DNA of 64,000 nt, taken from Acidobacteriota bacterium. Its GTDB lineage: Bacteria > Acidobacteriota > Vicinamibacteria > Vicinamibacterales > JAFNAJ01. Numbering within the stretch: the stretch's first letter is position 1; each line of letters begins with the position of its first letter. The translations under genes and the position numbers were made by a program. The stretch spans positions 18,831-82,830 of the forward strand of contig JAHDVP010000011.1 of assembly GCA_023384575.1 (NCBI GenBank). The letters run 5' to 3'. Below, piece by piece: positions 42,781 through 52,940 of this stretch. The notes below the pieces were generated by a model that ran no database searches, was not told the DNA's origin, and saw only the letters and a program-made list of their open reading frames with translations.

Positions 42781-43740
42781 ATGGATGCGCTGTCGGACGT
42801 GCTTCGGGCCGTACGCCTCACCGGCGCGATCTTCTTCGACGTGCGCGCGTCCGAACCGTGGGTGGCCGAGACGCCCCCCGGCGCCTCGATTGTCGGCACG
42901 ATCTTCCCCGGTGCCGACCACCTCGTGTCGTACCACGTCATCACGCGGGGCTCGTGCTGGGCCGGCGTGGCGGACGAGGCGCCGATTCGCCTCTCGGCGG
43001 GCGACGTCGTGGTCTTTCCCCACGGCGACCAGCACGCCATGTCGAGCGCACCCGGCATGCACGCGGCGCCCGACCTCGCGCTCTATCGGCGGCCGGTGGA
43101 TGGCCAACTGCCCTTCAAGCTCTCCGTCGGCAGCGCGATCGACGAGTCGGCGCAGTTCGTCTGTGGCTTCCTGGGCTGCGACGCCCGTCCGTTCAACCCG
43201 CTGCTGGCGGCGCTCCCGCGTGTCGTCCACCTGAGCGGCGCCACGAGCGGTGCCATCGGCGCGTTCGTGCAGGTCGCGCTGGCCGAGGCGAGGGAACCGC
43301 GACCTGGCGGCCAGTGCGTGCTGAGCCACCTGAGCGAGTTGATGTTCGTCGACGTCGTTCGACGCTACCTCGAGACGCTGCCGGCCGACCGGACCGGGTG
43401 GCTCGCAGGGCTGCGCGATCCCGCGGTGGGGCGGGCGCTCACCGCGCTGCATCGCAGCCCTGAACGCGACTGGACGCTGGAGGGGCTGGCCCGCGAGGCG
43501 GGGCTGTCGAGAACGGCGCTCGCCGAGCGCTTCACCCAGTTCGTCGGCCAGCCGCCGATGCAGTACCTCACGAACTGGCGCATGCAAATCGCCGCGACTC
43601 ACCTGCGGAGCGGCACCGACAGCATGGCGACGATTGCCGAGCGCGTCGGCTACGAGTCGGAAGCCGCGTTCAGCCGTGCCTTCAAGCGCGCGCTCGGCGA
43701 GCCGCCGAGCGCGTGGCGGAAGCGAAGCGCGGCGGGCTGA
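42781..43740 (+). CDS. AraC family regulator with cupin sensor
   Basis: A 319-residue regulator. Residues 1-190 form a cupin-type ligand-binding domain (cupin_6 type: GASIVGTIFPGADHLVSYHV, then RLSAGDVVVFPHGDQHAMSS). Residues 210-319 hold two helix-turn-helices: LEGLAREAGLSRTALAERFT and MATIAERVGYESEAAFSRAF, ending in the typical GEPPSAWRKR. GGAGGG lies 6 nt before the ATG. Regulators of this subgroup usually control a nearby oxidoreductase or transporter; the target is not evident here. Confidence 0.93.
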   Translation: MDALSDVLRAVRLTGAIFFDVRASEPWVAETPPGASIVGTIFPGADHLVSYHVITRGSCWAGVADEAPIRLSAGDVVVFPHGDQHAMSSAPGMHAAPDLALYRRPVDGQLPFKLSVGSAIDESAQFVCGFLGCDARPFNPLLAALPRVVHLSGATSGAIGAFVQVALAEAREPRPGGQCVLSHLSELMFVDVVRRYLETLPADRTGWLAGLRDPAVGRALTALHRSPERDWTLEGLAREAGLSRTALAERFTQFVGQPPMQYLTNWRMQIAATHLRSGTDSMATIAERVGYESEAAFSRAFKRALGEPPSAWRKRSAAG

Positions 43741-43828
43741 CGGCACGCCGCCAGCCCGCCGGTTCCCCCTCCACGGTCTCCGGCCGACTCGTGGTCCGAG
43801 GGGCCACGAGGACGGTTGCGGCCGCGCT

Positions 43829-45121
43829 TCACGAGGTCGGCCGGAAGTAGTGCTTCACGACGTGCCGCGCGACACGGCGTCCGATCCGCGCGCCGTCCCG
43901 CATGGCATGACGCCAGTGGAGCCCCGCCCATACCCGCGCATCGTCGATTTCACGCCCGAGCGCGCTCAGCCGCTGGTACGTGCGCTCGGTCCGGACGAGC
44001 TGCGGCACGGCCGTTTTCGATGTCGCGATCGTCCACGTGACCTCGTCGGTGCCGAAGAACGCCTCGACGGCGTCGAGCAGGGCCGTCGACCAGAACGCGT
44101 GACCAGACGGGTACTCCGGATGGTTCACCGCGAGCAGCGGTTTCCACGTCGGATCGCCCACGGTGGCCCGGTTGCCGTCAGCATCTGCCCGCGGGATGGC
44201 CGTCCTCGGCCGAGACGACCGGTAGAAGTACTTCGCCTCGAAGCCCGCGATCGTCGCATCCGCCGCAGTCGTGTGCACCATCGCGAAGAAGCGCGCGGTG
44301 TCCCTGAGGCTCAGGCCACGGCTGACGGCGAGGCCGACGAGGTTCCGATTCCAGTGGACGTACGGATGCTCGGACCAGAAGTAGGCGATGTCGGTCTGCT
44401 CGGCCGAACGGAACACGCTGTCGGCGCGGCCGTAGTCGCGCGTCTCGACGAAGTCGTTCGCGTAGCCCTTCGACGAGAGCGGCTCGGGCCCGCCCGGACG
44501 AAGGCGCCTCGCCTCGACGAACGTGAACGGCTTGACGTGTCCGAGCTTCGCGTCGGCCGGCTGCGGGTCGGTCGGCTGCGTCGGGCACCCCGTGTCGGGC
44601 TCGAACTCCTCGACCGGAGGCGGGCTCGCGGTGCACCAGTACGGCACGACCCGATCCATGCCGTCGTCGGCCCGCAGCGCGAGCAGCGACTGAGCCGAGG
44701 CCTCGCCCACGCTCACGCCGTCGGCTTTCGACGGCCCGTCGGGCAGGCCCGCCATGTAGATCGCGTACTGTTCGTCGAGATACGTGACCCGCGAGGGCGC
44801 GACGCGCGCGCGGGCGGTACGGTGAGCTGCCGTCGCCACCGCCGCGCGAACGTCGGCGTCGGGAAACGGCGTGATGACGGTGGCGTAGGGCTCGAAGCCC
44901 CCCTCGATGGCGACGACCGCGTCGTACATCGCGAGCACGACCATCGTGTGGAGCACCTGCGCGCTGCCGGCCGGTCGGGGGGCGGCTGCGCTGTGGATCG
45001 CCGGCTGGACGATCAGCGCCCAGTCGGTGACGGCATTGCCCGTGCCAGCCGAGACGTGACACGGCGGGACGAGCGCGCCGAGCGCGCCCGCGGCAATCAG
45101 AAAGCGGAAGTGTGTGGTCAT
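43829..45121 (-). CDS. vanadium-dependent haloperoxidase-like PAP2 family protein
   Basis: A 430-residue exported protein (signal peptide to about residue 25) of the vanadium haloperoxidase / PAP2 phosphatase superfamily. The oxyanion-binding motifs are present in order: KYFYRSSRPRTAI, PEYPSGHAFWSTALL and RVWAGLHWRHAMRDG. These hold the Lys/Arg, Ser-Gly-His and Arg...His residues that bind vanadate or phosphate. Bacterial members of this length can be chloro- or bromoperoxidases or plain phosphatases; sequence alone does not decide. GAGGAGG precedes the ATG. Confidence 0.87.
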   Translation of the reverse strand: MTTHFRFLIAAGALGALVPPCHVSAGTGNAVTDWALIVQPAIHSAAAPRPAGSAQVLHTMVVLAMYDAVVAIEGGFEPYATVITPFPDADVRAAVATAAHRTARARVAPSRVTYLDEQYAIYMAGLPDGPSKADGVSVGEASAQSLLALRADDGMDRVVPYWCTASPPPVEEFEPDTGCPTQPTDPQPADAKLGHVKPFTFVEARRLRPGGPEPLSSKGYANDFVETRDYGRADSVFRSAEQTDIAYFWSEHPYVHWNRNLVGLAVSRGLSLRDTARFFAMVHTTAADATIAGFEAKYFYRSSRPRTAIPRADADGNRATVGDPTWKPLLAVNHPEYPSGHAFWSTALLDAVEAFFGTDEVTWTIATSKTAVPQLVRTERTYQRLSALGREIDDARVWAGLHWRHAMRDGARIGRRVARHVVKHYFRPTS

Positions 45122-45190
45122 CGTCGTCCCTCCTCGTGTGCGTCGTGCACGGTCTCAGGCTAGGACCGTGGGAGAGGCGAAGGAATGACC

Positions 45191-45278
45191 GCGCGTTCGC
45201 GTCACTTGTCCGCGCGTCCGCCGCACGGGCGAGTCTTGCTCGCGCGTTCGCCGCGCGTGTCCGATCGTCCGACGGACG
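45191..45278. repeat. imperfect 30-bp direct repeat plus palindrome
   Basis: Two copies of a GCGCGTTCGC...GTCCG unit at 45191-45220 and 45242-45271 match at about 24 of 30 positions. The palindrome CGTCCGACGGACG follows at 45266-45278. It fills the 239-bp gap between the haloperoxidase-like and serine hydrolase genes, where no gene is supported. Confidence 0.5.
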
Positions 45279-45360
45279 AGCTGTTTGACGCCGACTTCGG
45301 CAGTCGTCGCCCCGGGCGGCCGAGGCGTGCAGCGCGCGGCCGTGACGGCGGCGTCGACGG

Positions 45361-46854
45361 TCAGCGCACCGCCGGCAGCGATCTCATCAGCAGCTCGAAT
45401 GCGCCGTTGAGTGCCTTGGCGCCGGCTTCCGCCCCGCGGTACTTCCCGAGCCGCACGACGACGAGGCCGTGCGACGGCACGATCGTCGCGCTCTGCCCGC
45501 CGGCGCCGCGCATGGCAAACGCATCGCGGGGAAGGGGCAGGGCGCCGTCGCCGTTCACCCAGAAGAAGCCGCCGCCGTACACGGGGCGGCCGTCGGCTTC
45601 CCATGCAGGCGCAATCGTCTTCACGTGGTCCACGTAACCCTGGGGCAGCAACCGCTCGCCGTTCCACACGCCGTCCCTCAGGTAGAGACTGGCGAGTCGC
45701 GCCCAGTCGCGGGCGGCCACCATCCCGTACCCCTGGCCGAGGAAGTTGCCGAAGGGATCGGTCTCGATCACGGCGTTGCGAATGCCAATCTTGTCGAAGA
45801 GCACGCGCTGCGGAAACGCGTGGTAGTCCTGCCCCAGCTTCTCCGCGCCGAGCTTCACGAGGTAGCTCGCCAGGACGGGGTCCGTGTTGCGGTAACGGCC
45901 CACCGTGTTCGGCCTCCACTGCAGCGGGCGCGTGGCCGCCCACTCGAACGAGTTCACCGTGCCCGTGTAGAGATAGAGGTGATCGGGATAGCCGAACGAC
46001 GCGTCCCAGTCGGGGTCCTGTGGGGCCCGGATGCGGATGCCGCTCGACATCCGCATGATGTCGACGATGCGGATCGCCCGACGCGGGTCGTCGGGTGCCT
46101 GCCACTCGGGAATCGGCGCCGGCTGGTCGAGCGTATACACCCCCATCTGGATGAGTCGCGCGACGAGCGTACCGGTGAGGCTCTTCGTCATCGACCAGCT
46201 CTCGAGCGGCGTGTGGAGGTCGATGCCCGGCGCGTAGCGTTCGCCGATGATACGCCCCTTGTAGGTGACGACGAGCGCGAGCGTCATGGCCTCGGGCGGG
46301 CCGAAGCCTGCCTCCATCGCGGCAGCCACGGCGGCCGGATTGAACTCCGCGACCGGTGGCTCGGGGGCGGGCACGTCGCCCATGGGCCAGTGGGTCTTGG
46401 CAGGGTCTGGCAGGTTCGGCGTGACGACCGACGGCGTGAAGAACACGTCGTCGCGGCCGATGGGCAGCGCCACGCACCCCTGGCTCCCGAATCGGCGTGC
46501 GACGCGCGTGACGCCGTTCTCCAGGCGCAGCCGCACTTCCTGCTTCTCGCGGTCGATGACGCGGTCGACCACGGCGGCGCGATGCTCGAGCGGACCCGTG
46601 AAGAACCCGACGTTCGCCGCCGCATCGTCGGGATCGAGGCCGGTGAGGAAGACGGCCGAGCAGAGGGTCTTCGCGTAGCCCGCGGTGTGATGCTCGACGG
46701 CGTGGCCGGGCGGAGGCTCCCACGCGCCGGGCAGCTCGAGCGACACCCCGCGCGCGATGAGAGCGGCGCGCCGATCCTCGGCGCCCTGCGTGGCCTGAGC
46801 GGACCCCGCCACGACCTGGACCAGCACGAACAGCACGGCGAGCAGCAAGCGCAT
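45361..46854 (-). CDS. exported serine hydrolase (beta-lactamase/class C family)
   Basis: A 497-residue protein with a signal peptide (MRLLLAVLFVLVQVVAGSAQ). The first 170 residues are not conserved with the catalytic part. Residues about 190-490 form the serine beta-lactamase-like domain with SMTK (nucleophile Ser221, Lys224), YRN (Tyr321, Asn323) and a C-terminal MRGAGGQSATIVP standing in place of the KTG/HTG motif. Such proteins are esterases, amidases or D-aminopeptidases more often than true beta-lactamases. TGGAGA precedes the ATG. Confidence 0.88.
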   Translation of the reverse strand: MRLLLAVLFVLVQVVAGSAQATQGAEDRRAALIARGVSLELPGAWEPPPGHAVEHHTAGYAKTLCSAVFLTGLDPDDAAANVGFFTGPLEHRAAVVDRVIDREKQEVRLRLENGVTRVARRFGSQGCVALPIGRDDVFFTPSVVTPNLPDPAKTHWPMGDVPAPEPPVAEFNPAAVAAAMEAGFGPPEAMTLALVVTYKGRIIGERYAPGIDLHTPLESWSMTKSLTGTLVARLIQMGVYTLDQPAPIPEWQAPDDPRRAIRIVDIMRMSSGIRIRAPQDPDWDASFGYPDHLYLYTGTVNSFEWAATRPLQWRPNTVGRYRNTDPVLASYLVKLGAEKLGQDYHAFPQRVLFDKIGIRNAVIETDPFGNFLGQGYGMVAARDWARLASLYLRDGVWNGERLLPQGYVDHVKTIAPAWEADGRPVYGGGFFWVNGDGALPLPRDAFAMRGAGGQSATIVPSHGLVVVRLGKYRGAEAGAKALNGAFELLMRSLPAVR

Positions 46855-46944
46855 GGTGTGTCTCCAGAAGTCGACGACGCTGTGTTCGGCACGAGGCTAT
46901 CGCATGCCGCGCGCCGAGGCCACTCTGCCCGCGCGGCGGCGCGA

Positions 46945-49554
46945 CTACGCGAGTGGCCCGATGCGCTCGAGCCGCATCACCGGCTGCCCGTGCGCGCGAG
47001 ACGCGTCGAGGTCGATGTCGAACGCCGCCACCCAGTCGTTCGCCATCTCCGGGTCGACGAGCATCTGCTCGACGCGCCACGTGCGGCCATCGTCAGAGGG
47101 CGTGATGTACGTGTGGCGCGCGTTGCGCGCCTCGGGATCGAAGCGCAACATGCCGCGCTCCGCCCGATACTCGTCCGCCACCGCCTGCAGCCGCTTCGTC
47201 GTCCAGCCGTCAGCCGCGCCATCGGCGCCGTCGGTCGGGCCCTCGTCCTGCGCGGAAGGCTCGACGTCGGCGAGCACGGCGAGCGCGCCGACCTCGTCGC
47301 GCGTCCACCACGCGCGCAGGAAGAGGAAGATGCGCGCGCGAACGGCCGCCGTGAAGCGCCGCGTATCGGTTGTGATGTCGGCCACGGCGAGGTCGGTGCC
47401 TGGCGGGCGTCTCTCCCCCGCGCGCGAAGCGGGCAGGGCAGCACCCTCGAGGGGACGATAGGCCGGATCCCGCATCCGCGCCCATTCCTCTTCGAGGCTC
47501 GAATCCACCTGTCGCAGCATCGTCCGCAAGTAGTGCTCGAGGTCGAGCACCTCGTCGGTCTTGTGCGGGTCGGGCACGGTCTGGCTGAGCACCTTGTAGA
47601 CGCTGTTGAGGTGCCGCAGCAGCAGCCCTTCCGATCGCTGGAGGTCGTAGTCGAGCACGTACTCGGTGAACGAGCGACACTGCTCGAACATCTCGCGCGC
47701 AATCGACTTCGGCCGGATGCTCTCTTCGCCGACCCACGGGTGGTTGGCGGCGAACTGGTTGAAGGTCTGGTAGACGAAGTCGGCGAGCGGCTTTGGATAC
47801 TCGAGCTTCTCGAGCTCCTCCATGCGCTGCTCGTAGTCGAGGCCCTCGGCCTTCATCTTCGCCACTGCCTCGCCCTTCAGGCGGTCGAGCTGTCGGCGCA
47901 GGATGATCTCGGGGTTCTCGAGGATCGACTCGACGAGCGTGATGAGGTCGAGTACGTAGGCAGGCGAGTCGGGCTCGAGCAGCGGGATCGTCTCGACCAG
48001 ATAGAGTGACAACGCCTGGTCCATCGAGAAGTCGTCCTGCAGGTCGACGTTCACGCGGAGTCTCGTCTCGTGCTCGTCGGGCGGCACGAACTCGATGATC
48101 CCGCGCGCGACCAGCGCGCGGAAGAGCAGCCAGCCGCGCCGCCGGTGCACGGCCTTCGCGGCCTCCGCCTCGTGGCTGTCGCGCACGAGCCTCCGCATCG
48201 CGCCGCAGCCGTCACCTCGGCGGCTCAGCACGTTGAGCAGCATCCCGTGCGACACCTCGAATCGCGAGACGAGCTGCTCGGGCCGTGCGCTCATCAGCCG
48301 CTTGAACGTGTTGACGTCCCAGTTCACGAAGTTGTGCTCGGGCGGCTTGCGCCGTGTGACCTTCTTGCCGTCGCGAGCCGCCTTCTCGCTGAGCCGCAGG
48401 TTCTCGATGACGTGCTCGGGCGCCTGCACGACGACGTACCCGTGGTCGTCGAAGCCCTTGCGCCCCGCACGCCCGGCAATCTGGTGGAAGTCGCGCGCGG
48501 TGAGAATGGCGGTCTTCCGGCCGTCGAACTTGCAGAGCCGCGTGAAGAGCACCGTGCGGATGGGCACGTTGATGCCCGCGCCGAGCGTGTCGGTGCCGCA
48601 GATCACCTTGAGGAGGCCGCGCTGCGCGAGCTGCTCGACGAGCACGCGGTACTTCGGCAGCAGCCCGGCATGGTGCAGGCCGATGCCGTGACGCAGCCAC
48701 CGCCGGATCTCGCCGCCGTACGGGCTGCTGAAGTGGACGTGCGCGATGCGCGCGGCGATCTCGGCCTTCTCCTCGCGCGTGCAGATCTTCAGGCTGGTGA
48801 AGTCCTGCGCGCTCGTGGCCGCGTCCGCCTGCGTGAAATGGACGACGTAGACTGGCGCCTTGCGCTCGTCGACGAGTTGCTCGACCGTGTGAGGAAGCGC
48901 GATCTCCGAGTAGGCGTACTCGAGCGGCACGGGCCGCTCGCCCGACGCGATGGTCGCGGTGGACCGGCCGTTGAGACGCGTGAGCGCCTCCTCGAAGAAC
49001 GCCGTGTCGCCGAGTGTGGCCGACATCAGGAGGAAGCGCGTCCGCGGCAGCGTCAGCAGAGGCGTCTGCCAGGCCACGCCGCGGTCGCGATCGGCGTAGT
49101 AGTGGAACTCGTCCATCACCACGTGGTCGACGTCGGCGTCTGCACCGTGTCTCAGGGCGATGTTCGAGAGCACCTCCGCCGTACAGCAGAGGATCGGCGC
49201 GTCGCGGTTCACCGACGCGTCACCCGTGCTCAACCCCACGTGATCAGGGCCGAACTCGCGGCACAGGTTCATCCATTTCTCGTTGACGAGCGCCTTGATC
49301 GGGCAGGTGTAGACCGCGCGTTCGCCGCGAGCGAGAGCGGCGAAGAGCATCGCCGAGGCCACGAGCGACTTGCCGGAGCCCGTGGGCGTGTTCAGGATGA
49401 CGTTCCGATCGTCGAGCAGCGCAAGGACGGCCTCTTCCTGCGCCGGGTACAACGAAAGCCGTGAGGCGGCCACGTAGTCGAGAAAGCGGTCGAGCAACTC
49501 GTCGCTCGAGGCATTTCGCGTCTGGGGCAGCAGGTCGGCGAGCGAGGCGGTCAT
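46945..49554 (-). CDS. DEAD/DEAH-box helicase with DUF3516 C-terminus
   Basis: An 869-residue superfamily 2 helicase of the Ski2-like group. Motif I is TPTGSGKS (56-63), motif II DEFH (148-151, in place of DEAD), motif III LLMSATL and motif [13 protein letters not shown]. The second half (from about residue 400) matches DUF3516, which accompanies this helicase type in bacteria: [60 protein letters not shown]. The substrate, RNA or DNA, is not known. A TACAAC box ends 8 nt before the ATG with no clear Shine-Dalgarno, suggesting a nearly leaderless mRNA. Confidence 0.92.
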   Translation of the reverse strand: MTASLADLLPQTRNASSDELLDRFLDYVAASRLSLYPAQEEAVLALLDDRNVILNTPTGSGKSLVASAMLFAALARGERAVYTCPIKALVNEKWMNLCREFGPDHVGLSTGDASVNRDAPILCCTAEVLSNIALRHGADADVDHVVMDEFHYYADRDRGVAWQTPLLTLPRTRFLLMSATLGDTAFFEEALTRLNGRSTATIASGERPVPLEYAYSEIALPHTVEQLVDERKAPVYVVHFTQADAATSAQDFTSLKICTREEKAEIAARIAHVHFSSPYGGEIRRWLRHGIGLHHAGLLPKYRVLVEQLAQRGLLKVICGTDTLGAGINVPIRTVLFTRLCKFDGRKTAILTARDFHQIAGRAGRKGFDDHGYVVVQAPEHVIENLRLSEKAARDGKKVTRRKPPEHNFVNWDVNTFKRLMSARPEQLVSRFEVSHGMLLNVLSRRGDGCGAMRRLVRDSHEAEAAKAVHRRRGWLLFRALVARGIIEFVPPDEHETRLRVNVDLQDDFSMDQALSLYLVETIPLLEPDSPAYVLDLITLVESILENPEIILRRQLDRLKGEAVAKMKAEGLDYEQRMEELEKLEYPKPLADFVYQTFNQFAANHPWVGEESIRPKSIAREMFEQCRSFTEYVLDYDLQRSEGLLLRHLNSVYKVLSQTVPDPHKTDEVLDLEHYLRTMLRQVDSSLEEEWARMRDPAYRPLEGAALPASRAGERRPPGTDLAVADITTDTRRFTAAVRARIFLFLRAWWTRDEVGALAVLADVEPSAQDEGPTDGADGAADGWTTKRLQAVADEYRAERGMLRFDPEARNARHTYITPSDDGRTWRVEQMLVDPEMANDWVAAFDIDLDASRAHGQPVMRLERIGPLA

Positions 49555-49562
49555 GGGCCTCA

Positions 49563-49568
49563 GTTGTA
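49563..49568 (-). promoter_or_regulatory. -10 hexamer just upstream of the helicase start
   Basis: On the minus strand TACAAC is followed by 8 nt and then the helicase ATG. The distance fits transcription starting at or one or two bases before the start codon. Confidence 0.35.
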
Positions 49569-49758
49569 CCTCGGAACGGCGTCGCGTGCGCCCTTCGGCC
49601 CGGCAAATGGAACGGCTCGCACCCCGCGGAGCCGACGACGCGAGTCATGATGAGCGCTTGGCGCGCGACACTGTCGAGGGGGCCGTCGAGCGACGTTGGG
49701 ACCCTCCAGACGCTGTGCGAAGCTCACGACGCGTGTCGTCGGGAGGCCCTCCGGGTGC

Positions 49759-51681
49759 TCACCGGCTTGCGGTCGCCAGGCGGAACGCGGCCATCTCCTC
49801 GCCGTTGCGCACCAGGACGACGTCGCCGGCGAGCACCGGGTGGTTCCACGTCTTGCCCTCGATGGCGGGCACGCGCGCGAGTTCGCTGAACCCGTCAGGA
49901 GCCGCCCGCACGAGCGCCAGCTCGCCGTCCTCGGACAGCACGAGCAGCAGGGCCTGGTCGGGCAGGAGCACCATCTGGCCGTGACCGTACCGTCCACCCT
50001 TCCACTTGCGCGTCCCCGTCTCGAGATCGACGCAGGCGAGGATCCTGCCGTCGAATCCGTACGCGTGGCCCTCGTGAACGACGAAGTCGTTGAAGTAGGG
50101 CTTGAGGTCGCGCGACGTCCAGCGCTCCTCCACGGTCCACCCGGACGATCCCTGCGCCACCGAGATCCGGCGAAGTCCGACAGCCGCAGCCAGCCCGGAA
50201 CCGCTGCCGATGAGCACGTCGCCGCGCGCGACGACCGTCGGCTGGACGATGCCGTCCCCCCTCCACTCGTGCCGCCAGAGCACCGCGCCATCGGCTGGCG
50301 CGACGCCAATCGCGCCGGCGCCGTTCAGCAGCACGACCTGGGCCACGCCGTCGATGGTCGCAAGGTGCGGCGAACTGTAGCCCGACCCCCCCGCCGGACC
50401 GGTCCAGCGCGGGCGGCCAGTCGAGCGATCGTAGGCGGCGAGCACACCCGCGGTCGCGACGATGACCAGGTCGCCGACCACGAGGGGCGAGCTCGAAAAG
50501 CCCCAGTCGGGAATGGGCCTGCCGGTGTCGGCCGCGGCGTGGCGCGACCAGACCACCGCGCCCGTGCGCGCGTCGAGCGCGTTCAGGAGGCCCGTCGCGC
50601 CGAGCGTGTAGACGCGGCCGCGGTCGAGCGTCGGCGTGCCTCGGGGACCGGCGCCGGCGTTGGACTCCCAGAAGCGTGCGGCGTCGCGGTGCCGCCACAC
50701 CGGCGCGCCCGTCTCCAGGTCGTACGCGGACACGAGTTCCTCGTCCCCTCGTTGTTCCTGCGTGTAGACGAGGCGACCGTGGACCGCGAACGACGACCAC
50801 CCGGGCCCAATCGGGCGGCGCCACAATTCGGCGGGAGGCCTCGCCGACCAGTCGGTCTCGATTCGAACGCCACGGACGATGCCGTCACGGGCAGCGCCAC
50901 GAAAGCCGGGCCATTCGCCGCCTGGTGTTTCGGGGTCGGTGCTGTCCGGTTCAGCGACTGCCGCCACGCCCGCGTCACGCGGAGCCGACTCGTGAGCTTC
51001 TCTGCGTGGAGCGTCGACCGGTTCCGCCGTCCCCGATGGTGCCGGAACCTCGACGCCGGCGGCTGCGGCTGTGAGGACTGCGTCGTCGGCAGCTTCCTCG
51101 CGCCCGGGACTCGCCACCGCCGGCGGTGCAGTGCCGGCAGGAGGCGGCTCCTCCCCGCGAGCCAGCAGCCGCTCTTCGGCCGTCGGCGTCCAGCGCCACC
51201 GAAAGTCCGATCCGCCATCGCCACGGACGCCGTCGGTCCGCACGAGCGTCATGAGGCCGCAGGCGAGCAGGATGGCGGCGAGCATCACGACCTGGCGCGA
51301 TCCGGCTGGACGCTGGAGCGTGACGGCGACGGCCGCGACCAGCGCGAGGCTCAGCAGGGGCACGCCGTAGAGGAAGGGCATGAGTCCCATCATCCCGTTC
51401 GCGATGGAGGGGTGCACGACCTGCGCGGTCGTCAACAGCGCGACGGCCATCAGCACGAGGGCTCCCAGGCGCTCACGCCAGCGCGCGCGACTGAAGAGCA
51501 GCCACCAGAGGAGAATCGCCAGGGCGCCAACCGCGCCGGCGAGCACCGCTGTGCCACCCTGGCTCGGCGCGGCAAGTGGGAGCCCCACCCAGGCGAGCGC
51601 GGTGAGCACGCCGGCCGCGGCGCCCGGCCAGAACCGGATGGGCTTCCGAGGCGCCTCCTCATGCGTTCGTTGGCTGGACAT
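49759..51681 (-). CDS. membrane-anchored PQQ-like beta-propeller protein
   Basis: A 640-residue protein. Residues 15-145 contain about four or five membrane helices (PGAAAGVLTALAWVGLPLAA, GAVGALAILLWWLLF, ALVLMAVALLTTA, LLSLALVAAVAVTL, VVMLAAILLACGLMTLV). A long Pro/Ala/Glu-rich linker (about 150-240) leads to a propeller domain that starts WPGFRGAARDGIV and continues with blades such as VYTQEQRGDEELVSAYDLET and GLLNALDARTGAVVWSRHA. The propeller resembles the secreted protein at 22312-23790. The function is unknown; a periplasmic sensor or scaffold tied to the inner membrane is plausible. GGGAAGG precedes the ATG. Confidence 0.8.
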   Translation of the reverse strand: MSSQRTHEEAPRKPIRFWPGAAAGVLTALAWVGLPLAAPSQGGTAVLAGAVGALAILLWWLLFSRARWRERLGALVLMAVALLTTAQVVHPSIANGMMGLMPFLYGVPLLSLALVAAVAVTLQRPAGSRQVVMLAAILLACGLMTLVRTDGVRGDGGSDFRWRWTPTAEERLLARGEEPPPAGTAPPAVASPGREEAADDAVLTAAAAGVEVPAPSGTAEPVDAPRREAHESAPRDAGVAAVAEPDSTDPETPGGEWPGFRGAARDGIVRGVRIETDWSARPPAELWRRPIGPGWSSFAVHGRLVYTQEQRGDEELVSAYDLETGAPVWRHRDAARFWESNAGAGPRGTPTLDRGRVYTLGATGLLNALDARTGAVVWSRHAAADTGRPIPDWGFSSSPLVVGDLVIVATAGVLAAYDRSTGRPRWTGPAGGSGYSSPHLATIDGVAQVVLLNGAGAIGVAPADGAVLWRHEWRGDGIVQPTVVARGDVLIGSGSGLAAAVGLRRISVAQGSSGWTVEERWTSRDLKPYFNDFVVHEGHAYGFDGRILACVDLETGTRKWKGGRYGHGQMVLLPDQALLLVLSEDGELALVRAAPDGFSELARVPAIEGKTWNHPVLAGDVVLVRNGEEMAAFRLATASR

Positions 51682-52030
51682 GTGAGCCTTCCCGCAGGCC
51701 GTGCCAGCGACCTTCAGTGGATCGCCGCCGCCTGGCATAGTGGTGAATCGGATCGGTGATCGCCCCTCCCGTACTGACGGCGTCTCGAAGCAGCGAGAGC
51801 GTCCGCGCGTACGAGGAGCGGTACGGCCGTTTGACGGAATCCCTGGTGAGCAGGTTCGCACGGTCGAGCTCGACTCACACGGGCGGATCACGGCTGACCT
51901 TGTCGTGCGGGCGAGAATCGCGCAGCACGTGTCGAACTTCGCGTCCGTCGTTCGACGTAGGGATAGAGCCCGGTTCCTGACGCGGCCAGCCGGCCGTCGC
52001 CGGGCTCACCACGAGCGCTGGGAGGACCAC
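51682..52030. other. 349-bp divergent intergenic region
   Basis: It lies between the minus-strand membrane propeller gene and the plus-strand YCII gene. No gene, terminator or clear repeat is seen; it should contain two divergent promoters, but none is convincing. Confidence 0.4.
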
Positions 52031-52453
52031 ATGCGGTTCATGATGATCGTCAAGGCCACGAGAGAGACCGAAGCCGGGGTGAGACCGAAAGAGGAGCTGT
52101 TCGCTGCGATGGCGACCTATCACGAGGACCTGGCCAAGGCCGGCGTGCTGCTGGACGCCTCGGGTCTCCAGCCAAGCGCGAAGGGATTTCGCGTCCAGTA
52201 CGCCGGTGGGAAGCGCACGGTGGTGGACGGCCCCTTCACCGAGACGAAGGAGCTCATCGCCGGCTATACGCTCATCCAGGTGAAGTCGCGGGACGAAGCG
52301 GTGGAGTGGGCGCGCCGGTTTCCCAACCCCCACGACGAGGACGGTCACATCGAAGTCAGGCAACTCTTCGAACTGGACGACTTCGGACCGAGCGAGCAAG
52401 TCGACCGATTCCGCCGCCTGGACGTCTTGACGGGTCAGGACCTTCGCGAATGA
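52031..52453 (+). CDS. YCII/DGPF domain protein
   Basis: A 140-residue protein of the YCII-related (DGPF) family, small ferredoxin-like-fold proteins. The N-terminus MRFMMIVKATRETEAG and the motif VVDGPFTETKELIAGYTLIQ are diagnostic, followed by AVEWARRFPNP and a C-terminal acidic tail. Proteins of this family regularly accompany ECF42 sigma factors, as happens here two genes downstream. GGGAGGA precedes the ATG. The catalytic role is unknown. Confidence 0.92.
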   Translation: MRFMMIVKATRETEAGVRPKEELFAAMATYHEDLAKAGVLLDASGLQPSAKGFRVQYAGGKRTVVDGPFTETKELIAGYTLIQVKSRDEAVEWARRFPNPHDEDGHIEVRQLFELDDFGPSEQVDRFRRLDVLTGQDLRE

Positions 52454-52546
52454 GGCTGGGCCGCCAGGACGGCCACTGCGCATCTCATCAGCGACCGAAG
52501 GACCGATACCGACCGCAACGACGGTGACGAGAAAGGAAGGGACGAC

Positions 52547-52900
52547 ATGCGATTCATGGCGATGGTGAAGTCCAAGGAGAACGCGGGTCCTGTGCCGCAG
52601 GCCCTCATGGAGGCAATCGCGACGCTCGGCGAAGAGGCCGGCAGAGCCGGGGTGCTCGTGCAGATGGGCGGGCTGCTGCCGAGCGGATCGGGGGCGCGCG
52701 TGCGGGTCTCGGACGGCAAGCTGACGGTGACCGATGGGCCGTTCACGGAAGCGAAGGAGGTGATCGGTGGCTTCGCTGTCTACGAGCTCGGATCGAAGGC
52801 CGAGGCCCTGGAGTGGACGGAACGCTTCATGCGGCTGCACATCGAACACTGGCCGGGCTGGGACGGCGAGACTGAGCTCCGGCAGATCTTCACGACGTAG
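52547..52900 (+). CDS. YCII/DGPF domain protein, second copy
   Basis: A 117-residue paralogue of the preceding gene, with MRFMAMVKSKENAG, VTDGPFTEAKEVIGGFAVYE and the end TELRQIFTT. It lies 93 bp after the first copy and 40 bp before the sigma factor gene. AAAGGAAGG lies upstream of the ATG. Both YCII proteins are probably produced together with the sigma factor; whether they regulate it is not known. Confidence 0.92.
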   Translation: MRFMAMVKSKENAGPVPQALMEAIATLGEEAGRAGVLVQMGGLLPSGSGARVRVSDGKLTVTDGPFTEAKEVIGGFAVYELGSKAEALEWTERFMRLHIEHWPGWDGETELRQIFTT

Positions 52901-52940
52901 CGACGTGTCGCCGGAGCGAGCGCAGCGCTGAGCCCGAGTC

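Noticed and set aside
45469-48009. 846-codon plus-strand frame spanning two minus-strand genes
   Set aside because: It crosses the serine hydrolase, the gap and the helicase, which have clear motifs on the other strand; its composition is low-complexity.
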